Source of the DNA: Yamagishiella unicocca
Taxonomy: Eukaryota; Chlorophyta; Chlorophyceae; Chlamydomonadales; Volvocaceae
Assembly (NCBI GenBank): GCA_003116995.1
Contig: BDSL01000001.1
Coordinates: forward strand, 744,001-808,000
Direction: 5' to 3'
Length of the DNA stretch: 64,000 bases
Part shown: positions 10,901-21,808 of the stretch, piece by piece
Numbering within the stretch: position 1 is the stretch's first letter
Layout: each line of letters starts with the position of its first letter
Notes under the pieces: model-generated
What the model was told of the DNA's origin: nothing
What the model saw: the letters and a program-made list of their open reading frames with translations, nothing else
Database searches by the model: none
Program-made: the position numbers and the translations under genes

Positions 10901-13900
10901 CTTACAGGCCGTCAAGGAGGAAGCGGGAACAGGACCTGCACCAGGGCCGGCGGACGGCGACGCCGGAGAGGGTGCCGCCAGCCCCTCCACCTCTCCCCCG
11001 GTTTCCGGCGGCGGCGCTGCCCCCCCGGCTACCGCTGCGGAGCAGCAAGGCCAGGCCGGTGGCGACGCGGGCGGCCAGCAACCCCAGGACCCCGACCACG
11101 ACGAGGACTCGTACAGCGGCGACGAGGAGGAGGAGGAGGGGGAAGCGCCCGATGACGAGCGGCGCCCGGGCGACCCGTGGGTCGCCGCGCTGCTGACCGG
11201 CAGCTACGGCACGCTCGGTCTGCGCGACCGCATCGAGGCGCTGTCGTTCCTGTGCCACGCGGTGCTGGAGGGCCCCACGCTGCGGACCAAGCTGGAGCTG
11301 CGGACCAACGAGGCGGCGCAGCGGCGGAAGCAGGTGTTCGAGGAGGCGAAGGTGCGGCGGAGGGCGCAGCACACGACACCTGCGGGAGGGCGGGAGGGGC
11401 GATTGGTGGAGGCAGGGGAGCGGCAGCTTAGCTGCCCCTTCGCTGCTTGTCCCCATTTGTTGACCCAACGCTCCCCCCTTTGTCGCCTGCCCCTGTTGGT
11501 GTCGGCTTAATTGTCTAACCGGTTCCCCTTCCCTTCCTTTCACCCGTTGCTGCTGGCCCCCAGAACGACAAGCGCAAGCGGCAGGAGGAGGCGGCTGCTC
11601 GCGCCGCTGCCGCCGCCGACGAGGCACGCAAGCGGGCGGAGGCGGCCGCCGCCGCTGTGGGCGGGGGCGGTGCCGCCGGCTCCCGCGGCTCCACGCCGGC
11701 TCCGCCCGGTGCGCCCGGGGCTCAGATCGACGCCAAGGCAATCGCGGGGGAGATCTTCGGGGCGGTGGTGGCGCCGCCGCCAGACCCGGCCAAGGCCGCA
11801 GCGGATGCGGCGAAGCGGGCCGAGGAGGAGGAGGAGGAGCGGCACAAGCGGCTGCAGCGCACCGAGGAGATGCGGCGGGTGGGTGGCGCCTTGGGTCCTT
11901 GCTGCCGCAACACCGGCATGCTGTCCCGCACCGGATGCTGTGGACCACCACCGGCGTGTTCCCTTGATCCGCATCAGCACCTGATCTGGCCTGGCCTGCC
12001 CCTTTGCTCCCATCTAAAGCCTTGCTGCCACGTCAGATGGCTGCACAGCGAACAAAGCAGATGCCTAGCGAACACTGGCACTGGACTGGCCGTCCCCAAA
12101 CTGCACCCCCCTGGATTTTCCAACTTCGCCGGCTCACCGGCCTCCGCTGTGCCCCACCGGTATCTCCTCCCCTTTCCGCATCCTGATAGATCGACGAGGA
12201 GTGCGCCATCCGCGCCGAGCCGCTGGGCTCCGACCGGCGCTACAACCGCTACTGGCTGCTGACCACCGGCGAGGAGGGCGACGCAGGTTCGGGGCGGCTG
12301 TGGGTGGAGAGCTGGCCGGAGGGCACCTGGCGGCTGCTCACCACCCCGGAGCAGTTGGACGCGCTGGCGGCCTCCCTGGAGCCCAAGGGCGTGCGGGAGG
12401 GGCAGCTGGCGCAGGCGCTGGCGCGACACGGGGACCGGATCAAGTGCTGCATGCCGGGCGGTGAGAGGGTTGGGGGGGGGAGAATCGGCGAAACGACATC
12501 GGAGCTGACGGCTGGGGGCTGCGTCACAGCGTGGCTGTGCTGTGTGGTGGCGCCTGTGGTATTGGGATTGCGTGCGGTCGTGAGGCAGGCGGTTTCGGGG
12601 ATTGGAGCCCCGGGGTGAAAGGAAGGGGGCAGCTGAGCCACGTGGGGGGAAGGGGACAGGGCAGGCGTCAGCGGCGCGTGTTCGAGTTGCAGGAGACCTT
12701 GGCGCCTGGGCCCCGTCCCTTTTACCACTGCTGCTGCTCTGGTAGGGTTAACCGCATCCGCCCGCCAGACATCCTTATGAGCCGTGCCTTAAGCCGTCCC
12801 CATTCCATGTGCTCGTGCCTCCCCTCTGCAGAGGCTCCCATCACGCCGGTGGACGACATCCCGCAGGAGACCCGCGATGAGCTGGAGGCCGCCGCAGCCG
12901 CCCGGGCCGAGGTGATCCGGCTGCAGGCCAGCGGCCACCTGGCCCCCGGCGACGACTACACCGCGGACCTGGACATGCTGGACAGCGACTCGGCGCGCAT
13001 GAAGCGGTTCAAGCGGGACATCCTGCGGCTGGAGGCGGCGGTGCCGGCGGAGGCGGTGGACGACAGCTTCGACAGGTGCGCGGCGGCGGCGTGTTGTGTG
13101 TTGGTGTGTGCGTGATGGAGCCGGTATGATGCGAGCAGGCGGGTTGGGGCCCGATGCGGATATCCCTGCCACGCCGCACCACACCATCGAGCCGAGGTCC
13201 ACATGATCCCCACCAGGCGCCACCAGCCCCGCATCTTGTCAGATTCCCGAGCACACCCTCCTCCTCCTCCTCGACTTCCGCCCCTCCTGCCCCCTCCTGC
13301 CCCTGCCCCTCCTCCTCGCCCTCCTCCCCCTCCCCCTCCTCCTCCTTCCCCCTCCTCATGACCGCAACCCTTGGAAGGCCACTCGGTGTCGGCTCACACG
13401 CATGTATGCTTCTCGCGCCACTGGCACCCCCGTATGTAGCAGCCTGGCACCCACCCACACCTGCCACCCGGCACATACCTGCCACCCGGCACATACCTGC
13501 CACCCGGCACATACCTGCCACCCGGCACATACCTGCCACCCGGCACATACCTGCCACCCGCCACATACCTGCCACCCGGCACATACCTGCCACCCGCCAC
13601 ATACCTGGCCGCACTGCTGGGCCCTCCCGCGCACAGGAACTCTTGGGTGGAGCGCGTGCAGACCGCCGCCAGCCCCGCCGAGCTGCGCACCTGCCTGGGC
13701 CAGCTGGAGGCGGCGCTGCTGCCGTCTCCGGACGGAGTGGCACCCGGGCTGCTGGCCACCGTGTTCCACCGCCACCCGCCGCTGGTGCGGGGGGCATGGG
13801 TGGAGGTCGGCAAGGAGGTGGCCACGGCGCTGCCCGGGCACGCCAGCCGGGAGGTAGGTGGGGTTGGGAGGAAACGCATCCAAACGGGGGGCAGGAGGCC

Positions 13901-15755
13901 TCCCTGGAGCTGCGCCACCCCTGGAGTGCAAGCGCGCTCTTCCCCCCCGTGCTGCTACAGCAATCATCACACTGCAGCCCCTCCGGCGCTGTTGCCCTGA
14001 CCACGACATCGCCCGCCGCAAGACCACGACTTCGGACTCTCTCACCACCCGCCCAACCTCCTCCTCTCCCCGCCTCCCTACCTCCTCCCCCTCCCACCCG
14101 GCCCCCCAGGTCCTGCCCCCCCAGGAGCGAATCGACGGCCAGCCCCAGTCGGCCCCCAGCGATGAGCCCCTCGCCTGGCTGCCCATCACCATGCCGGCAC
14201 TGACGCTGCGGCTGCTGTCACTGGACGCCGCCATCATCTACCGCTCGGGGGTGCCTCCGGGGCGGGACTCCTTGTGCGGCTACAAGTACACGGTGCGGCC
14301 CGCGCCTCTGGACGCGCAGCCGGCAGTGGCGGCCGCAGCGGCGGTGCCCGAGGGGTCGGCGCCGGCGGCGTCGGCGGCGCTGCCGCTGGCGGTTGGTGGC
14401 GGCGCAGTAGTGCTGACCAACAGTGAGTGGGGCGGGGGTAAAAGATGATCCGCGACTCCACGGCCGACAAACCAAGGGCGGGGGGGTTACATAAAAGAAC
14501 CGGTAAGGGCGGGGGGGGGTTAGGCGGAGTCGGGTTGTGTGACGGCACACCCGGGCATGTCTCTCTGTGTTGCGCCATCGTCGTCAACGCCCTCGTGCTG
14601 CAAACTCTTCCCCACCCCTCTCACCCCCCACCCGTGTTCCTCTCATGCCCCCTCACCCCCCCCCCCCTTTCCTCGCCCCCTGCTCCTCCACAGTCCTGGC
14701 CGACCGCGGCCGCGTGCGTGAGGCCAGCCGCCGGGTTCCGGAGCTGCCAGCCGAGGTGATGACGATGCGCGCGAGGGAGTTCGGGTTGCAGGTGGAGGAG
14801 CTGCGGGAGAGCGTGGCGGAGGCCGACAGGCAGGGAGTGCTGGCAGCGGCGGCGGCAGCAGCGGCAGCAGCAGCAGCGCCGGCGAGCAAAAAAGGCAAGA
14901 GCAAGGGCGCTGCTGCGGCCGCGGCCGCAGCAGCGGGGGCCAAGGCCGCCGCGGCGCCGCCCAGCCGGGGGTCCAGGTCGGTTGTGGTGGTGTCCGGGCT
15001 TCGCGGTGCTGGGGCGCCCGGAGGCAGCAACAAGGCGAAAGGCGGCTCCAAGACCAAGGGCCTTACTGCGCCCGGGGCTTCCAAGGCGAAGAAGGCGGCA
15101 GCCGGCGCGAGTGCCGCCCGAGGCAAGGGCCCGGCGGCTGCCACTGAGGAGGCGGACGGTGACGACGAGTGGATGGCGGGTGAGCTGTGCTGGCGTCGGG
15201 ATGTAAGGCGTGGGGGCGCTTGGTTGGTGCTTCAAAGTCCGGCGCCCGGGACTCCTGCGGTGGCGGCGCCCTCTTTGTCGGCCGCATGCTTCTGGCCACG
15301 CATTTCCCCAAGATCCCCATTGCAGCGAGGCTGACGGCCGGTGTGCACATTCTCTCCCGGTTTACGGTTTTTAACTTGTCTTGTATCCGACCCTGCACCC
15401 ATTGCACCTCGTTTGCTGGTTGCGACGAACGTCACCAGTACCCCACGGATACCGCACGGCACCTGTTTGTCCCGCTTGACGCCCGCCTCGCCACTGGTCC
15501 ATCGCACCGCTACCGCTACCACCACCGCTACCGCTAGCATGGAACCCTCGTGGTGCCGCTGCTGCCGCCACTCCTGACGTGAGACCCTGGGCCGACCCTG
15601 CGGGGCCCGGATGCCGCCCAGCAGGCGCAGGGGAGCAACTGGGGGAGCCGGTGCTGCTGGGGCCTGAGGACGAGGACGACTTGGGCTTCGGAAGCGACGA
15701 CGATGACGCGCCGGAGGAGGGGTACGACGACCCGTACGATTCGGACTACCGGTAG
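4962..15755 (+). CDS. RLT: Homeodomain-DDT-WHIM protein, RINGLET (RLT)-like ISWI partner, 1734 aa
   Basis: Sixteen exons: 4962-5052, 5305-5378, 6066-6843, 7177-7334, 7541-7688, 8418-8556, 8793-9375, 9809-10621, 10908-11351, 11564-11878, 12190-12460, 12832-13075, 13637-13853, 14110-14422, 14694-15179, 15625-15755. Domains in order: homeodomain (about 14-70, recognition helix VQAWFTNRRRRDK), a Pro/Ala linker, a charged coiled coil (about 330-480), DDT (about 592-650, ELLVCWSFLQSFADLFG), HARE-HTH (about 761-830), WHIM1 (about 1016-1060, LTGSYGTLGLRDRIEALSFL), WHIM2/WSD (from 1182, LGSDRRYNRYW), then an Ala/Lys-rich region and an acidic tail. This order matches plant RLT proteins, which pair with ISWI-type ATPases to space nucleosomes; the nuclear role is inferred from family. 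An in-frame ATG at 4890 would add 24 Cys/Arg-rich residues; 4962 is preferred because that extension looks like leader sequence. The last acceptor is a CAGCAG tandem; either site stays in frame. Confidence 0.92.
5649..5756 (+). repeat. Dispersed intronic element, copy 1 (RLT-like intron 2)
   Basis: It contains the family core ACTGAAAGATAAAACCGATT followed by ACCAAACG and a TTCGGAATTG-like segment, preceded by a GCGAGGACGGG-like 5' end. This is a divergent copy. It lies about 270 bp inside a 686-bp intron. Confidence 0.6.
6851..6900 (+). repeat. Dispersed intronic element, copy 2 (RLT-like intron 3)
   Basis: It begins only about seven bases after the 5' splice site at 6844. It shows the 5' block GAGGAGGACCCGTGGATGCG, then AGAAAAACTGGTTTAGAGCAG. 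It is nearly the same as the copy at 28595 in a different gene. Confidence 0.75.
7725..7828 (+). repeat. Dispersed intronic element, copy 3 (RLT-like intron 5)
   Basis: GAGGGAACCCGTAGGTCGGC leads into a GAAACCGGTTGGGAAACACG core and then GTCGGAGAACTTGGTTCAGG. This copy joins the 5' block seen at 6851 and 28595 with the 3' block seen at 31465 and 61803, so these are variants of one element. It lies about 36 bp inside the 5' splice site. Confidence 0.7.
10634..10680 (+). repeat. Second intronic element family, copy 1 (RLT-like intron 8)
   Basis: The block GATAAGAGAATCCGCGAATC, flanked by G-rich sequence, resembles the start of the copy at 14431. It starts about 12 bp after the 5' splice site at 10622. 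Confidence 0.4.
13461..13604 (+). repeat. 18-bp minisatellite in RLT-like intron 12
   Basis: Eight tandem units of CTGCCACCCGGCACATAC; two units carry CGCCAC in place of CGGCAC. The array ends 32 bp before the acceptor of exon 13. It is pyrimidine-poor, so the true 3' splice signal must lie in the short segment after it. It is read here as intron because exon phases close only when it is removed. Confidence 0.9.
14431..14480 (+). repeat. Second intronic element family, copy 2 (RLT-like intron 14)
   Basis: The segment GGTAAAAGATGATCCGCGAC, then TCCACGGCCGACAAA and AGGGCG, is matched in reverse orientation at 61231-61278 in the squalene synthase gene. It starts eight bases after the 5' splice site. 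Confidence 0.65.
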
Positions 15756-16721
15756 CGGCAGTTAGACCTTGGGATGAGCGGGTTGGCGGCGCTCTTCGGG
15801 CCGGTTGGCGTGCGCGTGTTTTCTGCAGCGCCGCCGGCCTGAGGTGCCCAGTCCGAGCTGTTCCGGTGCGGGGGTAGTATGCAGGTAGTTAGGGGTGTGC
15901 TTGTCTGCAGGTGCTGACCGCGCATGGTGGTATGTGTGTCTAGGGCTGCGAAGTGGGGACCCCGCGGGTGGCAACTGCGCCTAGGGCGACAGGCCGCGGC
16001 ATTGTGTCCGAGCCGGAGCAACCTCGCGATGGGGGGTGGGGGGCCGCAGCGGAGTGGGTCGCGCAATGTGGCACGGTGTATGTGTCGTGCCGCACACAAG
16101 CTGGCTCCGGGGCAGAGAGGAAAGCGGCTCAGAAACAAAAGTTCGCACAGCCAGAGGGCTGCTCATTGTGTAGCAGGGTGCAGCTATAAGTAACTTGGGA
16201 CGGGCCTGCAGAGGCTTGGCCGTTGCCCGGTGGACATGCTCGTTGGGGGTACGATAGGGCCGGTCGCGGCTTGGGGCAGTTGGCGCAAGCTCAGCAGAGT
16301 AAATCCGACGGCATAGGGCTGCTGTCCATCGAAGTAGGTCGGGGTAGGTACGATATCGACTGCGGAGTTTGGTGTGTTGGAAGGGCGGTCGAGGTGAGGC
16401 GGGTTGCCAAGAGGAAATCTGTGGGCGTGCGCCCTTTACTTCTGTGGGTGGAACACGGATGTCGCCTTCTCATGTGAATTGGTGGCATGAGTGAGACATG
16501 CCTCTGTGGAAAGAACAAGTTACGGTGTGAATAAAGCCCGTACACATGCCGTACACTGATGCACGAATTTTGTAAGCCAAATGCACCACTGCTTGTCCCG
16601 TGTTCATCATGGTACAAGTCACAATAACGACAAATTGAGTATGCGCTGTGAAGTTACTGACTGTAACATTTAAGTAAAGCATAAACGCTGTGGCGTTTGG
16701 AGTTAAGCCCGCTTTTTAAGC
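15756..16721. other. Intergenic / 3' UTR between RLT-like gene and cyclin C
   Basis: No coding exon chain was found. Most of it is probably the RLT-like 3' UTR, which is GC-rich near the stop and AT-richer to the right. A TGTAA at 16662-16666 would leave only about 55 bp for the cyclin C leader and promoter, so either the poly(A) site is earlier or the two transcripts lie very close together. Confidence 0.5.
16662..16666 (+). terminator. Candidate TGTAA polyadenylation signal, RLT-like gene
   Basis: It is the only clear TGTAA between the RLT-like stop and the cyclin C start. It lies about 900 bp after the stop. Confidence 0.4.
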
Positions 16722-18347
16722 ATGGCGGCAAGCTACTGGGACTCGCATTGCTCGTAGGTTTTCGTTAGGCACATCCACACTGACGATGGCAACTGACTAG
16801 AATGTTTGGACGTGCAGACGCCATTTGGTGTCCAAGGAGCAACTTGAGTCTTCACATGCGGAGGACAGGCTGCTCGGGCTCACGCGAGAGCATATACAGC
16901 AGCTAAATGTGTACTTTTGCGCAAGTGAGTCGTCTTGTTGGAGTCCGCTGTCTTGGCGACGCCGCTGACCGCCTCGCCGTTCCTCAGGCATCGCTGAACT
17001 CGCGAAACATCTGAAACTGCGTCAAAGGTTTGTGCGTCGCACTGCGCAATCCTGCAGGTGCCGTTGGCAACCGTTTCAAACGTAAGCTGTCCCTTTCACG
17101 CAGGGTCGCTGCTTCTGCGATGATATACTTCCGTCGCACATACCTATGCAACAACTTCTGTCGGATGGATCCACGGCTTGTCTACGTCGCATGCCTGTAC
17201 CTAGCGTGTAAAGCGGAGGAGTCTTTGTTAGCAGCGAAGCACTTGGTTGTACACACCAAAAATTTGCGGCCGAAATGGCCATATGACGTTAAGGATTTGC
17301 TTGACATGGAGATGGTGAGCGTCACCGCATTCAGAAGGTGGTTTGTTTCGGTAGTGGGAGGGAGTATCTAGTCATGTCGTGTGGTGCGTAGGACCGCTAA
17401 GGGAAGGTGTACGCTCACGGAGGGGACCCGCTTCATGTTAGCACATCTGGACCGCAATAAGCCATCGGACAGCCAACCCTGCATACCGAGTGTGCAAGCG
17501 GCCACCTTCGGTGCATGGTGCACCCATATGGCGCATGCTGACAGTGCATGGTGCAGTTGCAGTCCTTGCATGCGGCGCCAACTTCGTGCCCCCGGTATGC
17601 CCTCGGCGCCAGGTCTTGCTCGAGGACCTGGACTTCAACCTAATTGTCTTCAGCCCTTACCGGGACCTCGCCGTGTTCCTGGCTGATGCCGGTGTAGAGC
17701 AGTCGTGTGCACAGCGCTCGTGGGGCGCTCTCAATGATTCATACCGCAGCGACGTCAATCTGCTTTATCCGCCGCACATTGTGGCCCTTGGCTGCCTCTG
17801 TCTGGCGTCCGGTTCCAGCGGCGTGGACTTAAGCCCGTGGCTGCAGCGCGTCAACGTTGATTTGGGTCAGGTAGGAATGGTCAGGACTTGGGTTGGGTCG
17901 GGATTTGCCATGGATGTGAGGTGAAGCCGCGTAGCATGGTTCTGCTGCGCTCAGCGCCGTTGGGCACTACGCGTTACAAGGAGCTGCGCACACGCCGGGG
18001 CACCCCCGAGTGTAAACCCGTTTCTGTGCGACCCACACATCAGGCAAGCTCTAACGCAGACCTGCGTTTTCAAGCCAGGTATATGGAAATCCCGCACCGC
18101 ATGCGCATTCAACCATACCTCACGCCGGTGCCCATCGCAAGCTCCCTCCACAAAGCGGTGACAGGGCTTTCTATTAATGTATCGCATTTGTCCATGTGTT
18201 TAGGTTGCGGCCGTGGTTTCGGATCTGACCGCGCTGTACGCGCAGCACGCGGCCGTCATCAGCACAGATGAGTGCCATCGGCTGCTGGACCTGGTTTGTC
18301 AGCGCTGGGACTCGTCAGCGGCAGGCAGTGGCGAGCGCAGGCGGTGA
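16722..18347 (+). CDS. CYCC: Cyclin C, Mediator kinase-module cyclin, 263 aa
   Basis: Exons are 16722-16753, 16818-16924, 16988-17027, 17104-17314, 17613-17870 and 18204-18347, with all phases closing. The N-terminus MAASYWDSHCSRHLVSKEQL follows the typical cyclin C opening (MAA-F/Y-W..SH). The cyclin box follows: LAKHLKLRQRVAASAMIYFR, then RMDPRLVYVACLYLACKAEE with the family KAEE motif, then VLLEDLDFNLIVFSPYRDL. The second cyclin fold is in exons 5 and 6 (SDVNLLYPPHIVALGCLCLA). Length agrees with the family (about 250-285 aa). Cyclin C binds CDK8 in the Mediator kinase module, controlling RNA polymerase II transcription in the nucleus. The acceptor of exon 2 was set at 16817 because the AG at 16800 breaks the frame. 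The C-terminus is short and ends in a basic GERRR-type tail. Confidence 0.92.
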
Positions 18348-19524
18348 AGACGGCGCATTCGGGCCTCGCAGCCGTCAAAACGCCCCCCTGGCCCGCGCTG
18401 AGCTGGCATCATTTGTCAAGGGTAGCCGGTCGTTGGATGTGGCGTTGGTGCACTTAATAATGTGGGAGAGCTGCAAAGCTGCTACTACCAGGCCAAGGCA
18501 CGACAGGTAGGGTTGTGACGGTGTTTCGGCTAAGGATGTTGACAGGATCGACAATGCCTTGCTGGGAGGTTGAAGGCGGGATTCGTCCATTACCGTTTTG
18601 CCATGTTGAGCATGCTTGGCTGTAGCCATATCGTTCGCACGTATGGGTGCTTGAGAAAGTGCACCGTTTTCCTGTCTCCCGTGCAGGGAGGGTGAGGGGG
18701 TCCTAAGCCCTGCCATGGATGTGGACGACGCGGAACATGGGAGAAGTCGTGGGACTTCTTATACTGTTGCTCGTGAGCTAGGGTGCTGTCGGGTCAGCCC
18801 TGTCTGCAGCCGAGGTTACTGCTGACAATGATGCAGATAACTCTATGCGTGTGTAGCTGATTAGGTTTCAAAGGGAGACTGGCCCAGTCGGGTGATGAAT
18901 ATGCCTGTACATGTTTTAGTCTCTTCGATAGTATCTAGGTAGTGCATTAGGTAATTTGATTTGGCTGCCCGGCTGCTTCGCCGGTCGCAGCGCAATACAT
19001 ACGTTTCAGAACTTCTGACCCGAACTGCGCATGTAGTAGCGAGTTTGCTGCGGAGCGGAACGCAACGTGCTGTGCTCTCATCGGAATGTAAGAATCAACT
19101 GTGTTGGACATCCTCGTTCCTGCGGGTTGGAACTTCACACAGAATGGCAACAATAAATGCGTGGCGTTTCATAAGAATGTGCGTTCTGCTTGCTGCTCAA
19201 AGCTTCTGGGGTTGCTCTTGAGTTGCTGATATGTGTCAGCTTCCTGCAGTGGCCCTCGGGTCCGAAACTCCGAATGGTGTGGCGCTATGCAGTACAAAGG
19301 CCTTAACTCTCTAGATGCATCGTCTAGTCATCATATCACCGTAATTTATAAACAGGTTGCAAGGAGCATACTTTGCAAGGCTGATTCCCACAAGCCGTAC
19401 GCATATTGGACGACATCGGAGATCAATCTAACACCTCTAACATTCTTCATTTATCATATTTCATATCTGTAGATTTACAAACTTTCTAACTGCTGGCGCG
19501 CAACGAGCGCGAACGTCGGGAAGG
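18348..19524. other. Intergenic / 3' UTR between cyclin C and START gene
   Basis: I see no domain-bearing open frame or exon chain. A TGTAA at 19087-19091 is the most likely poly(A) signal for cyclin C, about 740 bp after its stop. The final 300 bp is AT-rich and presumably includes the START gene promoter. Confidence 0.5.
19087..19091 (+). terminator. Candidate TGTAA polyadenylation signal, cyclin C
   Basis: It is a TGTAA motif in the expected orientation between the cyclin C stop and the next gene. Confidence 0.4.
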
Positions 19525-21808
19525 ATGGCCACCTTCGGAGTCTGGCCTCTGACCGGCGCCGACCTGTGGCAGGTCGTGGCAGCCGTCTTGCCGGTCTGGT
19601 TTCTAGGAGCTTTGACAGGCTACCTTGTGAGTGGCGTCGGCCGTTCTCTCTTCGCTTAAGTCGATTTCTTTCCGCGGGCCATCAAACATACCCTTGACCC
19701 ACCGACGCGTGCAGCTGCCCCGTCCGGCTTCGGCTAAGCCTCAGCCGACAACGTCATGGGCGCTTTTCCTTTCGGGGCCGTATATCCGGCGCTGGGCTGT
19801 TCTCTACCACTTGGTTGTCATCGTCAGGTTCGTCTCGGGTTATACTGCCAGGGGACTGTCACTGTCCTGCGCTGGTTCCGTGTCAACAACTTGCACATTT
19901 GTGATATGACAGGGACGTATGGAAGCAATACACGGCGCCCGGGACTTTCAGGGCCTTCTGCAAAGCGATTATGAGCTGGGCCGCCGGGAAGGGCTTCGAC
20001 TTCGAGTTTCCGGCAGTTGTTGCGGAGGATGCAATTGCTGATGTTGGAGCGACGAAAAGCACGCGCGACTCTGACAACTGGTGGGTGCGATGTTGCGTGA
20101 GAAAAGTGCGCGTCGGGCTAGCCACGTCCCGAAGACGCGTGCTGACGCACGTCTCCTGGAAACCTGCAGGTATGTCACACAGAAAGACCTGGCTTTCTTC
20201 CAGTATCACATGGAGCAGAACGGCGACTGCCCTGGTGCGTCACCCTGGGAGGTGATGATGGAGAAGGAGATTCCCAATGTCCTCAAGTATACAGCCTGGC
20301 GAAGGACGCTTTCGGTGAGCAACGCGGTGTAGAAACATGTGAAACACTGGAGGGTGGGTGGGTGCACTTTTATTCGGAGCTGGACCTACCTGAGGGGGTC
20401 CTAGGTGGCACCCTATCGGCTGTATGTCACGCCGCGTAGGTGATGACTTTCCTCATGTCAGTTCGACTCGGGAGCGCGTGTGATTACAACGCGCACAACC
20501 TGTTGGTAACGTCCCCTGCTTCTGGCCCCCATCCGCCTGATTCCGCAAACCCCTCGCAAAACCCATGCCCTCCTTGCAGAATGGCAAGACAGAGTACAAG
20601 AGCATTACCCACAGCGGGAACGCTAGCGCGCAAGAGTTCATCGACCTGTATTTCGATGATGACTTCCGACCCAAATGGGTAGGCGCTTATGGGAAAATCG
20701 GAGGTTTGGGGGGCAGCTTTGGGGGGCTATCAAAGGAATGCAGTAGTGCATCAGCTTGCACAATGTATTAACCACATCATTGTAACGTAACCCAATTCAA
20801 TGCGCCCTTAAATAATATGAGGGGGCAGTTTTACTGACTGTACTCGGTCTGCGCGACCTTATTACACAGGACACAATGATCATCCACCATGAAGTGGTGG
20901 AGCACGGCGACTTCGCCCAGCGGCAGCAGGTCGTGCGCTGGATCCGCCGCTTCCCCTTCAAGTTTCTGTCGGACCGCGAGTACACAATTGCGCGGCGCCT
21001 GTTTAAGGCAGATGATGCCCTGTACGGCCTCACCAAGGTGCGGATACGGACTGGAAGGGGCAAAAGGGCGCAGGTTTTCCTGGTGACTGAGGCTAGGCCA
21101 AGGTTAAGGCCATCCGGCCGCCCTGGACGTTAGAGTCGCCAACCACGTTTTTGCTACTCCCAACCCTGCGCCATGGTCCAGGTCGTGGACCACCCCAGCT
21201 CCAGGCGCGACACGCAGGTGGTGAAGATGGACACGTTTTATTCCATGTGGCGCTCACGCACAATCAAGTGCCCCTGGGGCACCGACCAGCCCGCGTGCGA
21301 GACTGTCCTTTTCCACCATGAGCAGTTCAAGATTATGGAGCATCTGTCGCGCTTTGCCGTGCGCCACGGTATGTGGGGCTTCGTCAAGACGCTTTCGGAG
21401 CGTACTCCCGAGTACACAGCCCGGCGCCGGCAGCGCGTGGGGGCCTATGAGACCGATTCGATGGCGTACGGCTTCAACGGGTGCCCGAACCCGCCCAGCA
21501 CTGTGACGGGACCCACGGGCTCCTCTGGCGGCATGCAGACCTCTCAGAGCTCTATGTCGCTGTGCTCCCTGGAGAGCAGCTCTTTGGGAGGCATGGGCGG
21601 CAATCTTAGCCGCCAGGGATCGGCCGGTCTGCCGCGTGGCAAGAGTGTGCCGGCGAAGATGAAGGGGCTGCTGGCTGTGGCGATGGCTAGCGGCCTGGCG
21701 GTGCTGCTGAAGCGCTCAAACTCAATGCCAAGCAACCTGAACAATGTCAAGGCTCTCAAGTCCAAGCGTCAGCAGCAGCTTCGAAGGCCGACGAGCATGA
21801 CATTCTAG
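19525..21808 (+). CDS. START-domain lipid-binding protein with N-terminal membrane segment, 473 aa
   Basis: Exons are 19525-19626, 19715-19827, 19913-20080, 20170-20314, 20580-20678, 20870-21037 and 21182-21808. The N-terminus has a hydrophobic stretch of about 20 residues (15-34, WQVVAAVLPVWFLGALTGYL) that looks like a signal anchor, and a second weaker hydrophobic patch in exon 2. The START fold spans roughly residues 95-360: YVTQKDLAFFQYHMEQN, then ASAQEFIDLYFDDDFRPKW, then REYTIARRLFKADDALYGLT and VVKMDTFYSMWRSRTI. This series matches plant and animal START/PCTP-like proteins that carry phosphatidylcholine or other lipids between membranes. The tail (about 385-473) is Ser/Gly-rich with a short hydrophobic patch (GLLAVAMASGLAVLL) and basic flanks. 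The ligand cannot be read from sequence. The start is the first ATG of the open exon. Confidence 0.85.

Noticed and set aside
16800..16817. AG at 16800 as acceptor of cyclin C exon 2
   Set aside because: It gives the wrong phase relative to exon 1 and leads to a stop, whereas the CAG ending at 16817 restores the cyclin C sequence.
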